Program-made: the position numbers and the translations under genes | Notes under the pieces: model-generated | Database searches by the model: none | Told to the model about the DNA's origin: nothing | What the model saw: only the letters and a program-made list of their open reading frames with translations | Part shown: positions 7,543 to 15,202 of the stretch, in pieces | Layout of the letters: each line of letters starts with the position of its first letter | How positions within the stretch are numbered: position 1 is the stretch's first letter | NCBI GenBank assembly: GCA_027050975.1 | Contig: JALUAR010000063.1 | Location: 1-21,520, forward strand | Direction of reading: 5' to 3' | Length of the DNA: 21,520 bases | From: Thermodesulfovibrio sp. | GTDB taxonomy: Bacteria; Nitrospirota; Thermodesulfovibrionia; Thermodesulfovibrionales; JdFR-85

Positions 7543-8835
7543 ATGATGAAAAAATTTATTTTGATAGTTCTATGTCTTTTACTATGGAGCTCGCAACTCT
7601 ATGGCCTGACCCTTGACGAAGCAGTAAAGATTGCCATTGAGAACAATCATAAAATCAAAGAGCATCAAAATCTCACTGAGGCTCAGAGGAGTCGGGTAAG
7701 TTCAAAAAAGGCAGCCTTTCTGCCTGAGGCAAACCTGTCATATTCATACACACGGCAGGACAATGTCTTTTCCTTCTTCCAGACAAAGGAAACATCAGTC
7801 TTTTCTGCAGAACTGACATACAATCTGTTTAATGGATTTTCAGACCTTAAGGCACTCAAGGCCGAAGAAGCACAACTTGATGCCACAGAGTATCAGAGAA
7901 AGGCTATCCAGGCAGATGTAGTGTTTGAGGTAAAAGGGGCATACATTGAGTTTTTACGGGCAGAAAAGGCCCTTGACGTGGCAAGGGAGGCAGTAAAACT
8001 CCTTGAGAAGCAGTATCATGATGCATCCCTTTTCTACCGTGAAGGTATGATTGCAAAAAATGACCTCTTGAAGGTGGAGGTGGAACTTGCCTCAGCTAAG
8101 CAGAACCTGATAAAGGCAGAGAGTGATCTGAAGGTGGCAAAAAGGAGGCTTGAAAGAGTTATCGGTATAAGACTCGGAGATGAAAAGCTGGAAGATATAT
8201 CAACTCTCATAGACAGTCTTCCTGCTGAGGAAAAGCTTAAAGAAGAGATGCTCAAAAACAGGAGCGAACTGAAGTATCTCAGGGCATTAAAAAGGGCTCG
8301 CCAGTACAGGGCCGAGAGTATAAAAGGCGGATACCTCCCCACTCTGCAGCTTTCCCTTGTCCATGACCGTTATGGTGATTCATATCAGCCTGATGGCAGA
8401 CCTGATCTCTATGATACCCAGACAAGGGCAATTGTGATTGCAAGGTGGAATATTTTTGATGGCTTCAGGAAGCATAATGATATAAAGGCAGAGGAGGCTG
8501 AACTAAGGGCAATAGAGGAGCGCATCAGGGATACTGTGGAGGAACTCTCCTTTCAGCTTACAAGGGCCCTTGAAAACTACAGGGTAGCAAAGGAGAAAGT
8601 GGAGGTGGCTGAAAAGGCGGTAAAGCAGGCCCGGGAAAATTATCGGATTACGGAGAATAGATTTCGTCAGAGGATGGCTACCACTACGGACCTGCTGGAT
8701 GCCAGGTTCTTCCTCTCAAGGGCAAAGAACGAATACATCAGTGCACTTTATGATATACAAAGGGCACTCGCTGAAATTGAGAGGGTTATAGAATCTCCTA
8801 CAATACAGCTGAAAAGCGGTACAGGTAATGAGTGA
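7543..8835 (+). CDS. TolC family outer-membrane efflux channel protein
   Basis: Outer-membrane factor of 430 aa. Residues 1-21 form a signal peptide (MMKKFILIVLCLLL...), and the mature part begins LTLDEAVKIAIENNHKIK, the usual start of this family. Long helical coiled-coil stretches (about 55-70, 120-215 and 320-420) are arranged as two structural repeats, each with a strand-rich part (YNLFNGFSD and RWNIFDGFRK). The repeated 'W/YN-FDGF' motif is a family hallmark. The Shine-Dalgarno GAGGTGA (7533-7539) fits better with the second of two consecutive ATG codons (7546). It follows the pump after an inverted-repeat element and completes the tripartite system. Confidence 0.93.
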   Translation: MMKKFILIVLCLLLWSSQLYGLTLDEAVKIAIENNHKIKEHQNLTEAQRSRVSSKKAAFLPEANLSYSYTRQDNVFSFFQTKETSVFSAELTYNLFNGFSDLKALKAEEAQLDATEYQRKAIQADVVFEVKGAYIEFLRAEKALDVAREAVKLLEKQYHDASLFYREGMIAKNDLLKVEVELASAKQNLIKAESDLKVAKRRLERVIGIRLGDEKLEDISTLIDSLPAEEKLKEEMLKNRSELKYLRALKRARQYRAESIKGGYLPTLQLSLVHDRYGDSYQPDGRPDLYDTQTRAIVIARWNIFDGFRKHNDIKAEEAELRAIEERIRDTVEELSFQLTRALENYRVAKEKVEVAEKAVKQARENYRITENRFRQRMATTTDLLDARFFLSRAKNEYISALYDIQRALAEIERVIESPTIQLKSGTGNE

Positions 8836-9158
8836 CTCTGATGCGTAATATGTGGTGAGTGATTGGTAGAATGGGTAAGATGCATAAAGGGCCTGAATAT
8901 CTCCTAATAGAGGCAGGTCAATTTCACTATGCCGTTGTATTCAGGCCAGTGTAGAAGAGATAAAAAAGAGGAGTAAGAATATTCTGTACAGTTATGAATC
9001 ACATTCAGTATGGCTTTTTCATGAAATGGTTTGGTCAGTAAAAAGGAGAGGGATTTGAGTATCATATACTCATAGTGGATATCGTCATTGCACATTTGAT
9101 TAAAGCTGGAGGGCTCTTTTCTATGGATGGTGCAATAAGCAAACAAAGGAGATGAATT
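8836..9158. other. Non-coding region with a perfect 10-bp inverted repeat
   Basis: No convincing gene is seen here. GGCCTGAATA (8890-8899) and TATTCAGGCC (8938-8947) are perfect inverted copies 38 bases apart, and within the loop GGCA (8912-8915) can pair with TGCC (8930-8933). There is no T-run after the stem, so a simple intrinsic terminator is unlikely. A minus-strand frame covering 8904-9146 has no recognisable domain. The ribosome site AAGGAGATG before 9159 belongs to the next gene. Confidence 0.5.
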
Positions 9159-9713
9159 ATGGAAGTACTGGAGGCAATTATAGAAAGGAGGGCAATTAAT
9201 TACTTTGACCCTGAAAAGGATATTCCTGAGGAGACCTTGAGGGAACTTATTGAGATTGCCAATCTGGCTCCATCTTCATTTAATCTTCAGCCCTGGAGAG
9301 TGGTGGTAGTGAATACCCCTGAAAGGAAGAAGGTGCTCAGACAGTGTGCCTTCAACCAGCCCAAGGTTGAGGAGGCGTCAGCAGTGCTGATCATTGTTGC
9401 AGACCCGGATGTAGTGGAACTCTATCAGGAAAGGATGCTTGAGGATATGCTGAGAATAGGTTACATGCAGAGCCCGGAGCAGAAAGATATGTACAGAGGG
9501 ATGATTAAGAAACTCTATGGGGATAAGGACTCGTTGAATAGGAAGATCTTTGCAGTCAAGAATACAGCCTTTTTTGCGATGAATCTGATGATTGCGGCAC
9601 GAGGATTCAGGCTTGAGACCCATCCCATGGATGGTTTTGATGAGGACTGTGTAAAGAAGAATTTCGGGATTCCTGGCGACAAGATCATTCCGCTTTTACT
9701 TGCAACTATATAG
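9159..9713 (+). CDS. Nitroreductase family protein, C-terminally truncated
   Basis: FMN-dependent oxidoreductase of 184 aa. The N-terminus has the usual layout for this fold (EAIIERRAINYF, then LAPSSFNLQPWRVVVV at about 38-53), and the middle has AVKNTAFFAMNLMIAARGF and ETHPMDGF at about 130-157. The protein ends abruptly after KIIPLLLATI. Family members normally continue from P-L-L-I-A-V-G-Y for another 15-25 residues that carry basic residues near the flavin phosphate. The sequence right after is the middle of a patatin gene, so the gene appears to have been cut by a deletion or misjoin. The start is well supported by AAGGAG upstream. Flavin binding and activity are doubtful. Confidence 0.8.
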   Translation: MEVLEAIIERRAINYFDPEKDIPEETLRELIEIANLAPSSFNLQPWRVVVVNTPERKKVLRQCAFNQPKVEEASAVLIIVADPDVVELYQERMLEDMLRIGYMQSPEQKDMYRGMIKKLYGDKDSLNRKIFAVKNTAFFAMNLMIAARGFRLETHPMDGFDEDCVKKNFGIPGDKIIPLLLATI

Positions 9714-10537
9714 CAGGTACAAGTATTGGTGCGCTTGTGGGAGCGGTTTTTGCTTCGGGTAAGCTAGATAAACTGAAAGAGATAGTCCTTCAGCTTGATT
9801 GGAAACAGATTCTAAGTTTCTTTGATATTGTTTTCCCGAAATCAGGACTTATAGATGGTAAAAAGGTCTCTAATTTTATACGTAAACGCATCCAGGAAAA
9901 ATCGTTTGTTGAACTTCCCATACCATTCTGTGCAGTATCTACTGACCTCTCCACTGGTCAGGAGGTAATTATTGATGAAGGTGATGTAATAGAAGCTGTA
10001 AGAGCAAGTATCTCTGTTCCTGGAATTTTTACACCAGTAAAAAAGGATGATATGATACTTGTTGATGGAGGTCTGGTTAATCCGGTTCCAGTAAATGTAG
10101 TAAGGGATATGGGAGCAGATTTTGTTATTGCAGTTGATCTAAACCACGATATAAAGAAAAGGTTAATTAAAACCTCACCTTCAAGTGGCGGTATTAATAC
10201 ATCAGCCAGAAAAGCCTCACACGACATTGAAATAAAGAACAGGATACTTAAGGCATTAAACGAAAAACTAGAAACACTGGATCTACCCGCTTTAACTCAG
10301 ATAAGGCGGTGGATGTCCAGGGATCCCATGCCAAATATCTTTGAAGTATTACTGGGGGCAATCAATATCATGGAAGTCCAGATTACCACCGCAAGACTGA
10401 AGATTGATCCACCCGATCTGTTAATACAACCAAAACTGGGTCATATCAGATTTCTGGAATTTAATCGTGCCCAGGAGGCTATAGATAGGGGATATCAGGA
10501 AACAAAGAAGAAAATTAGAGATTTAAGCGAGAGTTGA
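9710..10537 (+). pseudogene. Patatin-like phospholipase (RssA-type), N-terminus missing
   Basis: From base 9710 the +2 frame reads IAGTSIGALVGAV, the nucleophile elbow GXSXG of patatin-like serine hydrolases (Ser codon 9722-9724). The rest follows the family order: SVPGIFTPVK, then the catalytic DGG in VDGGLVNPVPV (Asp codon 10064-10066), then DFVIAVDLNHD, with a full C-terminal part. About 40 residues including the Gly-rich oxyanion loop are absent; the upstream sequence in this frame is only nitroreductase read out of frame. The first start-like codon in the remaining part (GTG 9737) lies after the catalytic Ser, so any product from it would be inactive. The family hydrolyses acyl esters of lipids. 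Likely a relic of a deletion, unless the join is an assembly error. Confidence 0.8.
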
Positions 10538-10586
10538 AGAAGATAACTATCCTAACAAAAAAACAAGAGGAAGGAGCATTTCACTC

Positions 10587-11222
10587 ATGTTGGTATTGCT
10601 TACTATCTTTTTTTCTTCTTTTGTTATAGCCCTTTCAGGCGCAATGATGCCAGGTCCACTGTTGACTGCTACCATTAGTGAAAGCTCTCAGCGCGGTTTT
10701 ATTGCTGGACCTCTACTTATTATTGGCCACGGCATTCTTGAGTTGGCATTGGTAATAACACTTTTGCTTGGACTTGCACCCTTTCTAATGAGAGAAGAGG
10801 TCTTTATAGTGATTGCTACAGCTGGTGCTGGTTTTCTACTTTGGATGGCTCTCAAAATGTTTCATTCACTACCATCGCTTCACTTATCATGGGATGTAGA
10901 ACGGTCAGACCGCAATCACCTGGTGATTTCAGGGGCACTGCTGAGCATAGCAAATCCATACTGGTTAGTCTGGTGGGCAACAATTGGGCTTGGTTATCTT
11001 ATACATTCAAAACGATTCGGTCTTTTGGGGATCTTCTTCTTTTTCACCGGACATTTTTTTGCCGATTTCGCCTGGTACGCTGCCGTATCTGCAGCAGTTG
11101 GGAAAGGCAGACACTTCTTAAGTGATCGTGTCTATAGAATAATTATTGGAACATGTGCAACATTTTTGGTGATCTTTGCATGTTATTTTATCTATGCAGC
11201 ACTGCAAAAAGGTTTAGCATGA
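10587..11222 (+). CDS. LysE family translocator (amino acid export type)
   Basis: Inner-membrane protein of 211 aa with about six hydrophobic helices. The conserved N-terminal motif SGAMMPGPLL (residues about 17-26) and NPYWLVWWATIGLGYL (about 122-137) are diagnostic of the LysE/RhtB group, which exports amino acids or similar small molecules. Substrate cannot be assigned. The ATG is preceded by AAGGAG (10569-10575 region). Arginine codons are five CGN to three AGA with no AGG, unlike the AGG-rich neighbours; the number is small, but it hints at a different origin or weaker codon adaptation. Confidence 0.88.
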   Translation: MLVLLTIFFSSFVIALSGAMMPGPLLTATISESSQRGFIAGPLLIIGHGILELALVITLLLGLAPFLMREEVFIVIATAGAGFLLWMALKMFHSLPSLHLSWDVERSDRNHLVISGALLSIANPYWLVWWATIGLGYLIHSKRFGLLGIFFFFTGHFFADFAWYAAVSAAVGKGRHFLSDRVYRIIIGTCATFLVIFACYFIYAALQKGLA

Positions 11223-11298
11223 GTTCATATTGTTATTAAGTATGATGGGTTGGTGGTTAATTTATAAAACATGCACAGTTTAATATTAATTTGCTGTT

Positions 11299-11327
11299 TT
11301 GGCACATTAGATTAAATTTAATAATTT
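11299..11327 (+). promoter_or_regulatory. Possible promoter of the thioesterase gene
   Basis: A -35-like TTGGCA (11299-11304) and an AT-rich -10-like TAATTT (11322-11327) are 17 bases apart in the 131-base AT-rich gap. The -10 matches the consensus only partly. An AAAGGAG ribosome site follows just before the ATG at 11354. Confidence 0.3.
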
Positions 11328-11353
11328 AATACATAAGAAAGGAGCAACAAAAT

Positions 11354-11770
11354 ATGGAGGTACTGACAAAATTTATTCAAAAAGACGCTTTTGCCCAGCA
11401 TCTTGGAATTGAGATCTTAGAGGTCTCAGAAGGAAGGGCAAAGGCGAGGATGGAAATAAAAGAACACCATCTGAATAGTGCCGGTACTGTCCATGGAGGA
11501 GCGATCTTTTCCCTTGCTGATGCTGTTTTCGCAGTAGCTTCGAATTCCCATGGAACTGTTGCTCTGGCAATTAATGTAAGCATCTCCTACTTTAAAGCAG
11601 TTAAAAGCGGCGTTCTGTATGCAGAAGCTGAAGAGGTCTCAATAAATCCTAAACTTGCCACCTATTTAATTACTATTAAGGATGAACAGGGCAACAACAT
11701 TGCCCTCTTTCAGGGAACAGTATATAGAAAGAATACAAAGATAGAAGAATTATTCAATACTATCCTTTGA
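11354..11770 (+). CDS. PaaI-type hotdog-fold thioesterase
   Basis: Protein of 138 aa, the normal length for a single hotdog domain. It contains HLNSAGTVHGGAIFSLAD at residues about 36-53, the signature of the PaaI/YbgC-like acyl-CoA thioesterases: HGG at the central helix and the Asp that acts as general base in relatives (D53). NVSISYFKAVKSG follows at about 74-86. It would hydrolyse an acyl-CoA or aryl-CoA in the cytoplasm; the substrate is unknown. It has its own ribosome site and is followed by a terminator-like hairpin, so it is probably transcribed alone. Confidence 0.88.
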   Translation: MEVLTKFIQKDAFAQHLGIEILEVSEGRAKARMEIKEHHLNSAGTVHGGAIFSLADAVFAVASNSHGTVALAINVSISYFKAVKSGVLYAEAEEVSINPKLATYLITIKDEQGNNIALFQGTVYRKNTKIEELFNTIL

Positions 11771-11815
11771 TCAGATTGTGTTTCTTGTTCAATCTCTCAA
11801 TTTCATTTGGGATCT

Positions 11816-11868
11816 AGGCGCGAAACACCGCAGAGTGCCCGACGCCTCCAGTGCGCCTTTTTCTTTTT
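11816..11868 (+). terminator. GC-rich hairpin followed by a T-run
   Basis: AGGCGC (11816-11821) is complementary to GCGCCT (11853-11858), and the second arm runs into TTTTTCTTTTTG. The 31-base loop is GC-rich and contains a further CGCCT (11843-11847) that could pair with the first arm instead. The position after the thioesterase stop and the T-run suit an intrinsic terminator, but the loop is long for one. Confidence 0.45.
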
Positions 11869-11928
11869 GTTACCACTTTTATACACCTATACAATTCTTA
11901 ATTCTATCATCTAAAGTCAAATAATAGT

Positions 11929-11942
11929 TGCCTTTAAAGGCA
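11929..11942. promoter_or_regulatory. Perfect 14-bp palindrome upstream of rtcA
   Basis: TGCCTTTAAAGGCA is a perfect palindrome 20 bases before the rtcA ATG. It is a candidate operator or a small hairpin at the start of the message. No regulator gene is adjacent, and no clear -35/-10 pair or Shine-Dalgarno is seen next to it. Confidence 0.45.
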
Positions 11943-11962
11943 TTCTTCGGTAAACTAACTCT

Positions 11963-12994
11963 ATGATAGAGATTGATGGCAGTTTTGGGGAAGGTGGTGG
12001 GCAGGTATTAAGGACCTCGCTTGGCCTGTCTTGCGTTCTTAAAAAGCCCTTCAGGATATTCAATATAAGGAAAAACCGCAGAAAGCCAGGGCTAAGGCCA
12101 CAGCACCTCATGTGTGTCCAGGCGCTGAAAGAGATTACCGGTGCAAAAGTTCAGGGTGATATAAAGGGCTCGACAGAGATTGTCTTTGAACCTTCAGATG
12201 TGAGGCCAGGGGATTATTTCTTTGATATTGGTACAGCAGGTTCAACTACAATGCTTCTTCAGGCGCTGCTACCACCTCTTGTCTTCTCTTCGCGCTTACC
12301 TTCCAGGGTCGTCTTAAAAGGTGGGACCCATGCCCCCTTCTGCCCCACCTTTCATTACATTAATGAAGTCTTTATCCCCATGCTTAAGAGAATGGAAATA
12401 GAGATTCAGGCAGATATCGAGACCTACGGGTTTTATCCAAAAGGTGGAGGAGAGATAAGGATTAATGTTAAGCCTGTAACTGAGTTAAAGGCGGTGGATT
12501 TTCTTAACAGAGGGGAGATAAAAAAGATTAAAGGCATCTCTGCAGTAGGTAATCTTCCTCTCAGTATTGCAATGAGACAGAGAGACGCAGCATACGAAAT
12601 ACTCAGACCCAGAGGGTTTTCTTCAGAAATAGAGATTACAGAGGTGCCGACCCCTGGCGAGGGAACCTTTATTTTCCTTAAGGTGGAGGCTGAAAATACC
12701 TTAGCAGGCTTTTCCTCCCTGGGGCAAAGAGGCAAGCGAGCTGAGGTTGTGGGCATGGAGGCAGCCAGGGAACTTCTGGAGTACATCTTCTCTGATGGCT
12801 GCCTTGATCCTCATCTTGCTGACCAGATTGTACTTTATCTTTCAATGGCAGGAAAAGCCACAGTCTTTACCACCACTCGTATTACAAACCATCTTGTAAC
12901 CAATCTCTGGGTTATCAGCAGATTTCTGGATATAGGATATGAGATAAAAGGCGAGATTGGACATGAAGGGGAAGTAAGGATCTTCCCTCTATAA
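11963..12994 (+). CDS. rtcA: RNA 3'-terminal phosphate cyclase
   Basis: Cytoplasmic enzyme of 343 aa, normal for RtcA. It converts RNA 3'-phosphates to 2',3'-cyclic phosphates with ATP through an adenylated His. The N-terminus is DGSFGEGGGQVLRTSLGLS (residues 5-23), followed by RKNRRKPGLRPQHL, GTAGSTTMLLQALLP near 90-104, and GGTHAPFCPTFHYI near 119-132. The C-terminal TRITNHLVTNLWV supplies the catalytic His (H310), at the same place as His309 in the E. coli enzyme. In E. coli rtcA is next to rtcB and the activator rtcR; neither is in this window. It stands alone and is convergent with the radical SAM gene (25-base gap). Confidence 0.95.
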   Translation: MIEIDGSFGEGGGQVLRTSLGLSCVLKKPFRIFNIRKNRRKPGLRPQHLMCVQALKEITGAKVQGDIKGSTEIVFEPSDVRPGDYFFDIGTAGSTTMLLQALLPPLVFSSRLPSRVVLKGGTHAPFCPTFHYINEVFIPMLKRMEIEIQADIETYGFYPKGGGEIRINVKPVTELKAVDFLNRGEIKKIKGISAVGNLPLSIAMRQRDAAYEILRPRGFSSEIEITEVPTPGEGTFIFLKVEAENTLAGFSSLGQRGKRAEVVGMEAARELLEYIFSDGCLDPHLADQIVLYLSMAGKATVFTTTRITNHLVTNLWVISRFLDIGYEIKGEIGHEGEVRIFPL

Positions 12995-13019
12995 GCTGTT
13001 TCCCGGAATCATACATTCA

Positions 13020-14981
13020 CTATAAGTTATTTACCCTCTTTATCCTACTTCTCCTTGCCGCATCTGCCTCACAGAGGTCCTTGATCCTATTAAGCACTGC
13101 GCTGGTCTCCATAATATTCAGAACCTTCCTGACTGCATTAAAGAGGAAGCTTAGTACCTTACCTGGTGATTTATGGCCAACCTCAACGGTGAGCACAGTT
13201 CTCTCTGGCCCACCTTCAAAGGTAATATTTTTTCTTATTGGCAACAGACTGTGCATCTGCAAAATGATTCTTTTGTTGTTTTCAAATCCAACAACCTCTC
13301 CCTTACCTCGAAACTCTATCCCTCTTATGCGGTATGTCCACTCAAAGGTGGTTCCTTCCTGGAGTTTCGAGGTAGATATAGTGCTGATGCCCTTGAGTCC
13401 CCTGATAAACAAAGGCCAGTTTGATGGTGTGGAAATGAACTCAAAGACCTTATCCACCGGGGCATCAATGGTGATTGCCCTGGAGGCAAGGGAAAAGAAG
13501 TCATCTTTTGGCAGAGGAGCATCTTCCGGAGTTTTCTCAAGTCTCTTTATCAAGGACTCCACATGGGCAGGTATTTTTCCTATGGTGCCGAGTTTATCAA
13601 CTATAAAGGAACTATTCATAATCAATTTCATCGAGGTAAGAAGGTATTGCTTCTTGAAATCGTTTTTCAGCGCAAGGATCTCCTTCAGTTTTCCCATGTA
13701 GAAGCTCTGATAGCAATCAATAATAGCCTTATCGATCTCTTCAAGGCTCATCATTTCAGGCTTGATTACAGGATCAATGAGGTTGTATTTCCTGAAATCG
13801 TGCACCACTATATAAGGTTCAAGCTCTCTATACATATCAGCATAGGGCCATGGTGCAAGGGCAAGAAAATGGGCAAAATCAGGATTATAGATCTTGGCAA
13901 GGTTCAGTGTACGTTTGATTGATTCCTTTGTCTCATGGGGAAAGCCAAGGATAAAGCTTGTCTCACTTATCATTCCATGCTCATGAATCAACTGAAGGGC
14001 CTCCCTGCCCTCCTCTACCCTGATGTCCTTCTTGATGAGATCCAGGGTCTCCTGTTCAGTAGCCTCCACGCCAATATAGATGTGGATTATGCCGGCCTTT
14101 CTGTATTTGTAGAGGATATCTCTGTCTCTCAGTATATCCTCTGCCCTTGTCTCCATCAGAATATAAACCCCTAAATCCTTCTCAATCAGGAGATCAAGGA
14201 GGCTCTCCCACCTCTGCCTGTTCTGTGTAGGATACTCATCAGTAAAGAGAAAAACATTCACACCGTATGTTCTGTAAAGATATTCAATTTCCTGAACAAC
14301 CTTTTCCGGTTTTCTGCCTCTCCATGACTGGTGCCAGAACTTCTGCTGTGAACAGAATGTACAGTTATGGCTACATCCCCTTGATGTGCTTACTGCACCG
14401 AGCCTGCTTCCAGGGATGACAAAATACCTGTAGTCTTTCCACTGGATAAGATCCCATGCAGGCTGCAGACTATCTAAGTCATCTACAAAGGGCCGTGCTG
14501 ATGTGGCAATGATTTCACCTTCCCTTCTGAAGGCTAACCCTTTGACACTATCAGGGTCTCCATTGTTATCCAGGGTTAGTAAAAGTTCCTTTATCGTCTC
14601 TTCTCCCTCGCCCCTGATAACAAAATCCACAAAGTCATTCTTCAGGATATCCTCATAGAGAAATGTGGGATGGACTCCTCCAATAATAGTTGTTATTTCA
14701 GGACTGATCTCCTTAGCCAGTCTAAGGATTTCAAGGGCATCCGGTGTCGTGGATGTTATGGCTGTTGTTGCAACATAGTCAGGCTGAGTGGCAATGATCT
14801 CCCGTTCAATATCCTTAAAGGTATGCTGTTTTGTCATTGCATCGTAGATTATTGGCTCAAATCCTGCTTCCCGTGCTGCTGCGCCAAGGTAGGCGAATGT
14901 AAGAGGTGCCCAGCGGCCAGCTACTTCTACAACGCCACAGTGATACGGTGGCGTAATAAATAGTACCTTTCTGCCTTTCAT
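13020..14981 (-). CDS. Cobalamin-binding-type radical SAM enzyme with C-terminal SRPBCC domain
   Basis: Fusion protein of 653 aa, cytoplasmic. Residues about 5-140 form a B12-binding-like Rossmann domain (FITPPYHCG at the start, IIGGVHPTFLYEDIL near 100-113). The radical SAM core (about 190-420) has the cluster motif CSHNCTFC (C203, C207, C210), then LFTDEYPTQN and FILGFPHET. This layout is that of the BchE-like class. Residues about 498-640 (RAITIDAPVDKVFEFISTP...NWPLF...) form an SRPBCC/START-type ligand-binding domain as found in polyketide cyclases and coenzyme Q-binding proteins. The start is ATG at 14981 because AAGGAGG (14993-14987) lies five bases upstream; the frame could be extended 16 codons further. 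It is divergent from the ketosynthase operon, with a 221-base gap. Reaction unknown; binding of a hydrophobic acyl or polyketide substrate is inference. Confidence 0.85.
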   Translation of the reverse strand: MKGRKVLFITPPYHCGVVEVAGRWAPLTFAYLGAAAREAGFEPIIYDAMTKQHTFKDIEREIIATQPDYVATTAITSTTPDALEILRLAKEISPEITTIIGGVHPTFLYEDILKNDFVDFVIRGEGEETIKELLLTLDNNGDPDSVKGLAFRREGEIIATSARPFVDDLDSLQPAWDLIQWKDYRYFVIPGSRLGAVSTSRGCSHNCTFCSQQKFWHQSWRGRKPEKVVQEIEYLYRTYGVNVFLFTDEYPTQNRQRWESLLDLLIEKDLGVYILMETRAEDILRDRDILYKYRKAGIIHIYIGVEATEQETLDLIKKDIRVEEGREALQLIHEHGMISETSFILGFPHETKESIKRTLNLAKIYNPDFAHFLALAPWPYADMYRELEPYIVVHDFRKYNLIDPVIKPEMMSLEEIDKAIIDCYQSFYMGKLKEILALKNDFKKQYLLTSMKLIMNSSFIVDKLGTIGKIPAHVESLIKRLEKTPEDAPLPKDDFFSLASRAITIDAPVDKVFEFISTPSNWPLFIRGLKGISTISTSKLQEGTTFEWTYRIRGIEFRGKGEVVGFENNKRIILQMHSLLPIRKNITFEGGPERTVLTVEVGHKSPGKVLSFLFNAVRKVLNIMETSAVLNRIKDLCEADAARRSRIKRVNNL

Positions 14982-15080
14982 AAAAGCCTCCTTCTTTGAG
15001 AGGGCTAACTGTATAATACTAACATACACCCGGGAGGGATGAAAAATAGTTATTCTAAATGAAGTTTCAGATAAAGATAG

Positions 15081-15152
15081 GGATTTGCTATAAACTTATT
15101 AGATAAAACCAAATCCAGCTATTTATGCCAAAAACTATATTTAGGTTATAAT
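15081..15152 (+). promoter_or_regulatory. Divergent intergenic region: inverted repeat and -10-like site
   Basis: GGATTTG (15081-15087) and CAAATCC (15110-15116) are perfect inverted copies with a 22-base spacer. A perfect TATAAT (15147-15152) follows, 50 bases before the first gene of the plus-strand operon, but the -35 position (TTATGC about 18 bases upstream) is poor, so activation by a factor at the inverted repeat is possible. No regulator gene is nearby. These elements are visible in sequence; their use is inference. Confidence 0.4.
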
Positions 15153-15202
15153 AAAATGTTTAAATTTTTCGGGGCTTTGACTCTCACACAATAAAATTAC
15201 TA

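Noticed and set aside
8904..9146. 80-codon minus-strand open frame in the gene-free stretch
   Set aside because: No family resemblance, it runs through one arm of the inverted repeat, and codon use does not resemble neighbouring genes.
9737..10537. Patatin as an intact gene starting at GTG 9737
   Set aside because: This start leaves out the catalytic Ser and the Gly-rich oxyanion loop, so it is annotated as a pseudogene.
14982..15029. Sixteen-codon upstream extension of the radical SAM/SRPBCC gene
   Set aside because: The extension would include the AAGGAGG ribosome site of the ATG at 14981, and the family N-terminus begins at that ATG.
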